From Bacteroidia bacterium (GTDB lineage: Bacteria > Bacteroidota > Bacteroidia > Chitinophagales > Saprospiraceae), in NCBI GenBank assembly GCA_030431945.1, contig JAUIIF010000020.1, forward strand, positions 1-18,955: DNA of 18,955 nucleotides. Reading direction: 5' to 3'. Position numbers and translations under genes: made by a program. The notes below the pieces were generated by a model. The model searched no databases, had not been told where the DNA came from, and saw only the letters and a list, made by a program, of their open reading frames with translations. Positions 1 to 6,124 of this stretch are shown here, in pieces (position 1 is the stretch's first letter; the number at the start of each line of letters is the position of its first letter).

Positions 1-144
1 AAGAAAAGGAACGTAGGAGCATAGTTGATAAACTGTTTTTCGCCCTAAAGGTATCGATAGATTTGAGGACAGAAACAGCCGGCTGATTTTAGCTTGCCGG
101 AACGGCCGTTGCAGGACCAGTCTCCGGAAAAGTTGCGGAAGTAA

Positions 145-1404
145 TTATCGCCCGACAGCCTCGAAGTTTCCGCTGTCTACAACCTCCATCACGTAAACTT
201 CCCAAGGCCGACCTTCAGGCTTTACGGCCCGGAACTGCGTGCCGGAAGCCGTTGTGAAGTAGATGAACTGCCGAATGCTTTGCTGGTGGCTACCCAGGTA
301 GCGGGTGCCTTGCTGCTCATCACGCGGGTAGTAGCGTTCGTCGCCGTTGTTGAAGCGCAAGGGGTGATCTTCCCCGGTAAAACCAAGTTGGGCCACCTCC
401 GCATCATCAAGCCGCCGCTCTTCGAAATAAGCCCACCGGTCCCGCTCGTTCTGGGCGTAGAAATGCGTCACTTCCCCGCCTTTGCCCGGTAGCACTTCCA
501 GCTGGCGGCCGGTAGTGATGTGATTGTCTGACCAGTCGATTTGCGCGGACCGGCCGAGCCGGTAGGGATTCCCCAGGTAGGTAAAGGCATCGCCTTCCGC
601 TGCGTAATACAGCGGATAGGTAAAGTCGTGCTTGGGCAGCGGCAGCGGCCGTGCGCCTGTCGTGGCGGACCTGCGGAAGAAGTCATCGTCTTTGCGGCCG
701 GATCCGGCAGGACGGGAGGGCGCCGACGCAGGTGCATACGGAACACCAGTAGTGCCGGCCCCACGGGCTTGCTGCTCTATCTTTTCTTCCGCGAGCTCCA
801 TTTGCTTCACGATGCTGCCAGGCAACCACTTTTTGAGCTTCTTCATTTGCTCCAGCTGTTCTTTCATCTGCTGCAAATCGAGCTCGTCGAAATCTTTATT
901 CCCCAGGTCAAAACTGGCGTCATTCTTTATGTCCAGGTAGGTCTCCACCGTACGCTCCAGGTCCAGCAGCAGTTGCTTGTCCTGTTCCGCAGCAATTAGT
1001 TTTACTTCCACGCCGGTGTCCAGTTTGGCTTTCAGGTCATAGGTGGGTTGGTTGTTGACCTTTACACTGCTGGTACTGACAAATAATTGCACCAGCGATC
1101 GCGCCGGAATTTTATGCTCCTTACTGAAAGGCCAGGGAATCGGCCCGTGCTCAATCGTAAGCCGTTGCCGGTCAACCGTAATCGTTGATTTGTTAAACAG
1201 GCGCGTAAGCGTAAGCCACGTAATAAAAATACCGGCCAGCAGGTGCAGCGAAATGAATAGCCCCGCCCCGGTGGCAATGAAAAAGACAATGAATAAATCC
1301 CAAATGACCGAAAAGAGGATAAAAAACCACATTGCGGGTGACCACCAGGAATAACTGATCGTCAGGGCGCCGGATTCCCGGGTGATTTTGAGCTTATTTG
1401 CCAT
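145..1404 (-). CDS. Membrane protein with PH-like N-terminal part and possible DUF4178-like C-terminal domain
   Basis: Function unknown. The 419-residue protein begins with two strongly hydrophobic segments (about residues 20-45 and 47-68). A basic/beta-rich stretch (about 72-160) follows, resembling the small bacterial PH-like domains that come after paired membrane helices. Residues 170-215 are charged and probably coiled coil (EQLEQMKKLKK), and 216-258 are a low-complexity Pro/Ala/Gly/Arg linker. The C-terminal domain (about 260-419) has a repeated pattern of short strands (GDAFTYLGNPYRL, RWAYFEER) that reminds me of DUF4178; this is an impression, not a search result. The ATG at 1404 is the first in-frame start and lies directly before the hydrophobic segments, so I accept it. 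It is transcribed away from the aldo/keto reductase, whose stop is 148 bases upstream. One copy of the window's dispersed GC-rich repeat falls in the linker (718-737). Real gene: confident. Domain names: tentative. Confidence 0.72.
   Translation of the reverse strand: MANKLKITRESGALTISYSWWSPAMWFFILFSVIWDLFIVFFIATGAGLFISLHLLAGIFITWLTLTRLFNKSTITVDRQRLTIEHGPIPWPFSKEHKIPARSLVQLFVSTSSVKVNNQPTYDLKAKLDTGVEVKLIAAEQDKQLLLDLERTVETYLDIKNDASFDLGNKDFDELDLQQMKEQLEQMKKLKKWLPGSIVKQMELAEEKIEQQARGAGTTGVPYAPASAPSRPAGSGRKDDDFFRRSATTGARPLPLPKHDFTYPLYYAAEGDAFTYLGNPYRLGRSAQIDWSDNHITTGRQLEVLPGKGGEVTHFYAQNERDRWAYFEERRLDDAEVAQLGFTGEDHPLRFNNGDERYYPRDEQQGTRYLGSHQQSIRQFIYFTTASGTQFRAVKPEGRPWEVYVMEVVDSGNFEAVGR
718..737 (+). 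repeat. Variant copy of dispersed 19-base GC-rich repeat, inside a coding linker
   Basis: GGGCGCCGACGCAGGTGCAT. It differs from the window consensus GGGCGCGG(A/C)CGC(A/T)GGTGC at one core position. It encodes part of the low-complexity linker (about residues 222-229) of the minus-strand membrane protein, so it may be chance GC-rich coding sequence rather than a true repeat copy. Confidence 0.3.
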
Positions 1405-1426
1405 AGTAAAGTTGACTTTCTGGTGC

Positions 1427-1434
1427 CGAATTTA
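1427..1434 (-). promoter_or_regulatory. Possible Bacteroidota -7 element for the gene at 145-1404
   Basis: On the minus strand this reads TAAATTCG, 7 of 8 matches to TAnnTTTG, 23 bases upstream of the ATG at 1404. I see no clear -33 partner, so this is a weak candidate. Confidence 0.25.
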
Positions 1435-1552
1435 GTTGCCTTCGCTCACTTTATGGAACCCAAAAGAAAAACATTACGCCGGGGCAGCAAAAAAGACGCC
1501 CAGCGGCATCGAGGTACGCTGCCTTGCTCGTCCGGAATTTTTTACTGACCGC

Positions 1553-2596
1553 TTAGACGCTCGGGTCTGGCCACTGCTGCTGTACCTTTTCCAGGTCCTT
1601 CAATACCTCCTTCCCGAGGGTGAGGTCGACGCTGTCCAGGTTCACCTTTAATTGCTCCAGACTGGTGGCACCGATAATGTTACTCTGGGTAAAATCCCGG
1701 TCGTTGACAAAGGCCAGGGCCATTTTTGTCATATCCAGGCCGTGTTTGTCGGCCACTTCCGCGTAGGCTTTGGTCGCTGCCAGGGCATTGTCGTTGCTGT
1801 AGCGCGTGTATTGCGGAAATAAATTCAGTCGGGCATTGGCGGCAGCCGTTCCCTTCAGGTACTTACCGGTGAGCCGGCCCATGCCCAGGGGGGAGTAGTG
1901 GAAGCCGGCAATGTTTTCCCGGAGGCAAACTTCGGCCAGGCCGACTTCAAAGGCGCGGCTCAGTAAGCTGTATGGGTTCTGGATACTTACGGGGCGCGGC
2001 AAGCCGTGAACGTCTGCCAGGTGAAGCATTCGCATCACCCCCCAGGGAGTTTCATTGCTCAGTCCCCAGTGCCGGATGACGCCGGCCTTGATCAGGTCGT
2101 TCATCTTGGTGAGAATTTCCAGAAAATTATCTTCCCATTCGTCGTTGGCGATCGAATGGACGCCACGTTTGCCGAAGAAATTTACTTTGCGGGCCGGCCA
2201 GTGAAGCTGGTACAGGTCCAGATAATCCGTCTGTAACCGCGCTAAAGACCCGCCGATGGCCTCATCAATCTGCTCCTTGCTGAAACCGAGGTTGCCGTTT
2301 CGGATGTGGCTGGCAAATGCTGCCGGCCCGGCAATTTTGGAGGCCAGAAAAATATCCTTACGTTTCCCCGTGGCTTTAAACCAGTTGCCGATGATGGCTT
2401 CCGTCTTGCCCCAGGTATCGGGCGCACTGGGGATGGCGTACAGTTCGGCCGTATCGAAAGCATTTACCCCTCGTTCAACGGCATAATCCATCTGGGCGTG
2501 GCCTTCCGCCTCCGTATTTTGCTTGCCCCAGGTCATGGTGCCCAGGGTTACTTTGGAAATGTTGAAGCCGGTGGTGCCGAAGGGATTGTAACGCAT
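1553..2596 (-). CDS. tas: Tas-like NADP(H)-dependent aldo/keto reductase
   Basis: A cytosolic (beta/alpha)8-barrel oxidoreductase that reduces aldehydes or ketones with NADPH; the natural substrate is unknown for most Tas-like members. From the ATG at 2596 it is 347 residues, matching E. coli Tas (346). The catalytic tetrad is readable: Asp48 and Tyr53 (NAFDTAELY), Lys87 (LASKIAG) and His132 (YQLHWP). Other Tas-like blocks are the N-terminal LGTMTWG, LQTDYLDLYQ, SNETPWGVMR and SIQNPYSLLSR. The frame stays open upstream to an ATG at 2665, but those extra 23 residues do not resemble the family, whose members begin at MRYNPFG or an equivalent. The gene stands alone, back to back with the sigma factor across a 345-base gap. 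Function of the family is clear; the physiological role is not. Confidence 0.93.
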   Translation of the reverse strand: MRYNPFGTTGFNISKVTLGTMTWGKQNTEAEGHAQMDYAVERGVNAFDTAELYAIPSAPDTWGKTEAIIGNWFKATGKRKDIFLASKIAGPAAFASHIRNGNLGFSKEQIDEAIGGSLARLQTDYLDLYQLHWPARKVNFFGKRGVHSIANDEWEDNFLEILTKMNDLIKAGVIRHWGLSNETPWGVMRMLHLADVHGLPRPVSIQNPYSLLSRAFEVGLAEVCLRENIAGFHYSPLGMGRLTGKYLKGTAAANARLNLFPQYTRYSNDNALAATKAYAEVADKHGLDMTKMALAFVNDRDFTQSNIIGATSLEQLKVNLDSVDLTLGKEVLKDLEKVQQQWPDPSV

Positions 2597-2707
2597 GGTG
2601 ATTTTTCTGAAAGTGTGGTTGGAAAAAAAGTGATTGCCGGCACAAGACAAGAGGAAGCCGGGCAATGTTCAATCTTCCGCCCCGAATTACCAGGCGGCAG
2701 CTTTTTC

Positions 2708-2722
2708 GGGCGCGGACGCAGG
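2708..2722 (+). repeat. Partial copy of dispersed GC-rich repeat
   Basis: GGGCGCGGACGCAGG matches the first 15 bases of the dispersed consensus and then diverges (CGGC instead of TGC). It is intergenic. Confidence 0.4.
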
Positions 2723-2758
2723 CGGCAAACCAGGTTGGACGGCAACGAGCACGCCTGA

Positions 2759-2779
2759 AAAAAAAGTTGAACTTTTTTT
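2759..2779. repeat. A/T-rich perfect palindrome
   Basis: Seven A, GTT, a central G, AAC, then seven T: 10-base arms with a one-base centre. With no loop it is a poor RNA hairpin, so it could be an operator-type site or simply an A/T tract. It lies near the middle of the divergent region. Confidence 0.4.
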
Positions 2780-2923
2780 ACCTCCCCGCAACTTATCCCG
2801 GAACTCCCGACATTTACCCCCTGAAACAACATCAACCGTAAACCGTACCCTCACTTAAATCGCTAAGAAAAAGGTACAGCCGGGAGGCGGATATCCGTGA
2901 AACTCCGTCAAGCTGGCACAAAC

Positions 2924-2935
2924 CCCCGAAAGGGG
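2924..2935 (+). promoter_or_regulatory. GAAA-tetraloop mini-hairpin directly before the sigma factor start
   Basis: CCCC-GAAA-GGGG forms a four-pair stem capped by a GNRA-type tetraloop, ending six bases before the ATG at 2942. Its 3' arm (GGGG preceded by GAAA) is the only purine-rich Shine-Dalgarno-like run upstream of this gene, so folding would hide it. Regulation is inference only. Confidence 0.35.
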
Positions 2936-2941
2936 CAAACT

Positions 2942-3520
2942 ATGGCACTCGATAATCGCGAGCGTATCTTCAGGCTGGAAATGCAAGAGCACTACCAGAT
3001 CGTTTACAACTTCCTGCACCGGATGTGTGGTAACGGCGCCGATGCGGCCGACCTGACCCAGGAAACATTCGTTCGGGCCTACGTAAAGATCAACCAGTAT
3101 GAACCCGGCACCAACGCCCGGGCCTGGCTCTTCCGCCTGGCTAAGAACCTTTTCATCAACGACTACCGTAAAAAAACGCGTCGTGGGGAAACGGAGCTGG
3201 ATGAACGCGTCGCTTACAACCAACGCGATGAAGGCCACGCGCTGGCCGGATTCTCCGATCTGCGCATTGCCGGTGCCATGGAGCAGGATTTCTCCGACGA
3301 AATCGTCAAGGCCATGGCCTTGCTTAAGGACGAGAACCGTGCCATCATCATCATGGCAGATCTCTACGATTTCAGCGAAAAGGAAATTGCCAAGGCGATG
3401 GACCTGAACCTGAATACCGTGAAATCTACCACCCGCCGGGCACGCCTGGCGCTGATTCGCCAACTTGCGGCGTACGCTGAAGATACCTACGGCATCGTCA
3501 ATACCCGCAACCTCGGTTAA
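2942..3520 (+). CDS. ECF-type RNA polymerase sigma factor (sigma-70 family)
   Basis: A transcription initiation factor that directs core RNA polymerase to a specific promoter set. The 192 residues contain sigma region 2 (about 17-80), with DLTQETFVRAYVKI followed by the -10-recognition part NARAWLFRLAKNLFINDYRKK. Region 4 (about 125-175) has the helix-turn-helix FSEKEIAKAMDLNLNTVKSTTRRAR. I chose the ATG at 2942, where family-like sequence begins and a GAAAGGGG run sits just upstream, over a GTG at 2897. It resembles the conserved Bacteroidota sigma factor that is usually followed by a small zinc anti-sigma gene. Here a perfect 12-pair terminator follows at once, and the next small gene lacks zinc ligands. 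The regulon and inducing signal cannot be read from the sequence. Confidence 0.93.
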   Translation: MALDNRERIFRLEMQEHYQIVYNFLHRMCGNGADAADLTQETFVRAYVKINQYEPGTNARAWLFRLAKNLFINDYRKKTRRGETELDERVAYNQRDEGHALAGFSDLRIAGAMEQDFSDEIVKAMALLKDENRAIIIMADLYDFSEKEIAKAMDLNLNTVKSTTRRARLALIRQLAAYAEDTYGIVNTRNLG

Positions 3521-3536
3521 TTAAACGACTCAATAC

Positions 3537-3575
3537 AATGCCACCCCGCGATCTTGTTTCCCGGGGTGGCATTTT
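3537..3575 (+). terminator. Strong rho-independent-type terminator after the sigma factor
   Basis: Perfect 12-base arms, AATGCCACCCCG (3537-3548) and CGGGGTGGCATT (3562-3573), with a 13-base loop, followed by TT and then C. It begins 17 bases after the sigma factor stop and separates that gene from the 82-aa gene. The U-tract is short, so termination may be partial. Confidence 0.8.
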
Positions 3576-3619
3576 CAGCTTAACGCTTTTATCATCATTA
3601 TTAACTCAATTCTAAAATA

Positions 3620-3868
3620 ATGCCATTTTCAAGTCGCAACCCCCACCAGAAGCGGACCCCACAACTTCCCGAAGTAGCCGACCGAGCGCCCGCAGTACCG
3701 GCCGGGGAGTGTCTGGATCTCTCAATTGATCCCCAGACCGAAGAACTGGCAGACCTCACCGCCTACAAGGTCTTCATGAAGCGAAATTTAAAATGGCAAG
3801 CTCCCCCCGTTGACTTATTAGCCAACCTTAACGCCCGACTGGATAAAGTCAAAGCAGGAGAAGAGTAG
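3620..3868 (+). CDS. Small protein in anti-sigma position (cysteine-depleted RsrA/ZAS-like candidate)
   Basis: An 82-residue soluble protein with no signal peptide or membrane segment. In many Bacteroidota the comparable sigma gene is followed by an anti-sigma protein of about 80 residues with an HxxxCxxC zinc motif and a C-terminal helix pattern like APxxLxxxIxxxL. Here the C-terminal half (about 45-78) keeps that tail pattern: FMKRNLKWQAPPVDLLANLN. Only one cysteine remains (in GECLDL, residue 31), with no zinc motif. The N-terminal 30 residues are Pro/Arg-rich and probably disordered. Because family resemblance is limited to position and the tail, this could also be an unrelated small protein. 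Expression would need read-through of the terminator at 3537-3575 or a promoter in the A/T-rich stretch 3576-3619. Confidence 0.62.
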   Translation: MPFSSRNPHQKRTPQLPEVADRAPAVPAGECLDLSIDPQTEELADLTAYKVFMKRNLKWQAPPVDLLANLNARLDKVKAGEE

Positions 3869-3987
3869 TGTAAGTAAACAAACAGCCCGGCGCCCGAACA
3901 TCATTGTTCCTTCCGCAACCTTTTCAGGTATCCCGTGCGCCCCTTCCGTTATCAGCAGCGAACATTGGTTCCCTTTCGCCTATTTGA

Positions 3988-4007
3988 GTAAGTAGAAAAA
4001 TACTTAC
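3988..4007 (+). promoter_or_regulatory. Hairpin abutting the topoisomerase start codon
   Basis: GTAAGTA, loop GAAAAA, TACTTAC: seven perfect pairs ending two bases before the ATG at 4010. A leader hairpin so close to the start could limit ribosome access. The intergenic stretch 3869-4009 otherwise holds only a weak five-pair GAACA/TGTTC repeat near 3928. Confidence 0.4.
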
Positions 4008-4009
4008 CC

Positions 4010-5047
4010 ATGGGCCAGAATCCGGCGTCACCTGCTGCGGGTGTTCCTAACCTTATTCACGTATCGGATGAACAGCCCGGCTGGTCACGCCGCCGCCATG
4101 GCCGGGGCTTCCGGTATTTCCGGGAAGACGGTTCCCCCATCACCGACAAATTGATCAAAGACCGCCTGCGCTCCCTGGCCATTCCCCCGGCCTGGACGGA
4201 CGTCTGGATCTGCCCCCTGGAAAATGGACACCTGCTCAGCACCGGCCGCGATGAAGCCGCCCGCAAACAGTATCGCTACCATCCCGATTGGCTGGCTTAC
4301 CAGCAACTCAGTAAATTCCAGCAACTCGTCGCTTTTGCCGGGCAGCTGCCGGTAGCCCGCCCACAGTTGCAGGACATCATTACCGACGCCAGCCAGCATT
4401 GGACCCGCCGTCGGGTCGCGGCCCTGGCCATTGCCCTGATGGATGAAACCGGGATGCGCGTCGGCAACACCAGCTACCGCCAGCGGAATGGCACCATCGG
4501 GCTCACAACCCTGCGCCGTAAGCACCTGGAAGTCGCTGAGGATGGCCTCCACTTCGAGTACGTAGGCAAGAGTGGCATCGACCGGGCGGTAGACCTCGAA
4601 GATCCCGTCCTCGTCCGCCTCATCAATAACGTAAGCGAACTACCTGGTTACGAAGTCTTCCGGTACCGCGGGGAAGATGGTCGTATGCACAACCTGGTCA
4701 GCCAGGACATCAACGAACTGATCCGGGAACTGATGGGACCCTCCTTTACCGCTAAATATTTTCGGACGTGGGCCGGTACCGCCGCCGCCGTGCGTGCCTA
4801 CTGGAGTTTGCAGGAAGAGGGGGCATTGCCCGAACGCCCCGACCTGCGGGTGCTGGAAACCGTCGCTGAATTTTTAGGCAATACCGTGAATGTGTGCCGT
4901 AAATATTACGTGCACCCGGCCGTCCTTGCGGCCATCCTTGACGAGCAATTACCGCAGGCTTCCACCATTACCACGACCGAGGAAAAGCAGTTCGGAGAGT
5001 ACCTCGATGCCGAAGAAATTATTGCTTACCGAGTCTGCTCCGGCTAA
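4010..5047 (+). CDS. Type IB DNA topoisomerase (poxvirus/bacterial type)
   Basis: Relaxes positive and negative supercoils by transient single-strand cleavage through a 3'-phosphotyrosine link. At 345 residues it has the size of bacterial TopIB. The active-site set is readable: Arg150 (GMRVGN), Lys187 (YVGKSG), Arg252 (FRTWAGT), Asn291 (FLGNT, where the viral enzymes have His and bacterial ones Asn) and the nucleophile Tyr300 (CRKYYVHP). The TTLRRKH block (166-172) is also family-typical. The N-terminal quarter matches the small DNA-clamp domain (WSRRRHGRGFRYF, LAIPPAWTDVWICP). The start at 4010 is the first ATG after an upstream hairpin. The last 29 bases overlap the 3' end of the convergent porD gene. 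It is an accessory topoisomerase, often found scattered among bacteria. Confidence 0.95.
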   Translation: MGQNPASPAAGVPNLIHVSDEQPGWSRRRHGRGFRYFREDGSPITDKLIKDRLRSLAIPPAWTDVWICPLENGHLLSTGRDEAARKQYRYHPDWLAYQQLSKFQQLVAFAGQLPVARPQLQDIITDASQHWTRRRVAALAIALMDETGMRVGNTSYRQRNGTIGLTTLRRKHLEVAEDGLHFEYVGKSGIDRAVDLEDPVLVRLINNVSELPGYEVFRYRGEDGRMHNLVSQDINELIRELMGPSFTAKYFRTWAGTAAAVRAYWSLQEEGALPERPDLRVLETVAEFLGNTVNVCRKYYVHPAVLAAILDEQLPQASTITTTEEKQFGEYLDAEEIIAYRVCSG

Positions 5048-6038
5048 CGGGCACCCGGGAGCCGGAGCTGGGCCGGCGAATGCTGGTATTCATACGGATG
5101 TTCCGGTAACTGGCGGACTTGGACGGGTCAATCCGCGTCATGGCCGCAATCACGGTATTCTGTTCTACCCCCGTTGCTCCTTTGTAAATTTCGACAATTT
5201 CGTCACGCTTGGCGTCCACGAAAGCCTGCACGTACATAGTTTGCGGGTAAGCCTGATTTGCTTTTTGAGCATCTTCAATGGCCAGGGTAATGTTGTTGCG
5301 GGCGGCCACCACGTCTTCCGTCATTAGGTCAAGCCCCAACCGATGGTACGTGTAGTAGGCCCGGCGCAGGGGCAGCATCCGCGGCTGCAGGATGTTCTCC
5401 ATCAGCCAGTAGCGATTACGTTTTTTGGCTTGGTTAGACCAGCCGTTATCAACGTCGTTGGTAATGTTCGTAGGCAGGCGATTGTACAATTCCTGTGCCT
5501 TGGTGAAGAAAGGATCACCACCCAGCGGACTGAAGGTGTCGTAGTCCAGCCCCAGAATCATGTAGCTGTAGAAGGCGAAAATTGTGCCCAGGTCACTCAG
5601 ATAATTCTGCTCTGCATACTGAATACCTTCTCCCTGGCGGTAGGTGAATTCTACAAATTTATCCAGGGTGTTCAGTACGGGCGTCTTTTCTCCTGAATTA
5701 TACACCGGTCGCAGACTTTGAATGGCAATCGTCGCCCGGTAGGCATTAGGCACGGCGACGGATGCCCCGTCGCCTTTACCGGATTGCTCAAAAACTTCAC
5801 TCACGGTAAAAAACATCGTGGCTTCAATGCGCTCCTCTTCCTCAAAACGGTCATTCGTCCAACTCTGACTGTTGAGAAAAGTGATGATGTCTTTTTCCAG
5901 TGTATTGAAAATACGCTTGTCAGTCTGGATGATCTGATCCGTGTTCATATTGACGGTCCATTTTATCTCCCCCTGGGCGCGGACGCAGGTGCAGAGAAGC
6001 AGGACAAAGGAGCAGAGCAGGAGTAAACGTTGTTTCAT
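5019..6038 (-). CDS. porD: DUF4835 family protein, type IX secretion PorD
   Basis: A periplasmic protein of the family annotated as PorD, linked to the type IX secretion system of Bacteroidota; its biochemical role is poorly defined. It has 339 residues. A signal peptide (about residues 1-21, hydrophobic LLLLCSFVLLLCTC, probable cut after VRA) is followed by the family start block WTVNMNTDQI and the downstream blocks FLNSQSWTNDRFEEEERI and FYSYMILGLDYDTFSPLGGD. The C-terminal 30 residues are Ser/Arg-rich and probably disordered. It lies 86 bases downstream of coaBC, an order typical of the phylum, where recN often comes next. Here a convergent topoisomerase gene follows instead, overlapping by 29 bases. 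No sortase (PorU) or other T9SS genes are in the window. Confidence 0.9.
   Translation of the reverse strand: MKQRLLLLCSFVLLLCTCVRAQGEIKWTVNMNTDQIIQTDKRIFNTLEKDIITFLNSQSWTNDRFEEEERIEATMFFTVSEVFEQSGKGDGASVAVPNAYRATIAIQSLRPVYNSGEKTPVLNTLDKFVEFTYRQGEGIQYAEQNYLSDLGTIFAFYSYMILGLDYDTFSPLGGDPFFTKAQELYNRLPTNITNDVDNGWSNQAKKRNRYWLMENILQPRMLPLRRAYYTYHRLGLDLMTEDVVAARNNITLAIEDAQKANQAYPQTMYVQAFVDAKRDEIVEIYKGATGVEQNTVIAAMTRIDPSKSASYRNIRMNTSIRRPSSGSRVPVSRSRLGKQ
5975..5993 (+). repeat. Copy of dispersed 19-base repeat in the porD signal-peptide coding region
   Basis: GGGCGCGGACGCAGGTGCA matches the full window consensus. On the coding (minus) strand it encodes the end of the signal peptide around the cleavage site (CTCVRAQ). 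A repeat here would be tolerated because signal peptides are loosely constrained; chance is not excluded. Confidence 0.4.
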
Positions 6039-6124
6039 TCCGAAGGGAGACTTTATTGGTCGGTTGATTCGTGGTGCCTTTAGCAGCAGTTGCCGGCGGC
6101 GGACTGTTCTGTATTGCTGAAGGA

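Larger units (their letters stand above)
2597..2941. other. 345-base divergent intergenic region between the aldo/keto reductase and the sigma factor
   Basis: No convincing gene lies here; short open frames are shadows without recognisable proteins. It holds a partial copy of the dispersed repeat (2708-2722), an A/T palindrome (2759-2779), a 10-base palindrome CGGATATCCG (2888-2897) and a GAAA-capped hairpin just before the sigma factor start. Both flanking genes must be transcribed from within this stretch, but I see no full TAnnTTTG match facing either of them. Confidence 0.6.

Noticed and set aside
1..22. Possible start of another minus-strand gene (ATG at 22, MLLRSFS..., with TACCTTTA at 46-53 as a -7-like element)
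   Set aside because: Only seven codons are visible before the edge; no protein family can be judged. The rest of 1-144 shows nothing.
2855..3463. 202-codon minus-strand open frame opposite the sigma factor
   Set aside because: Shadow of a well-conserved sigma factor; no family resemblance.
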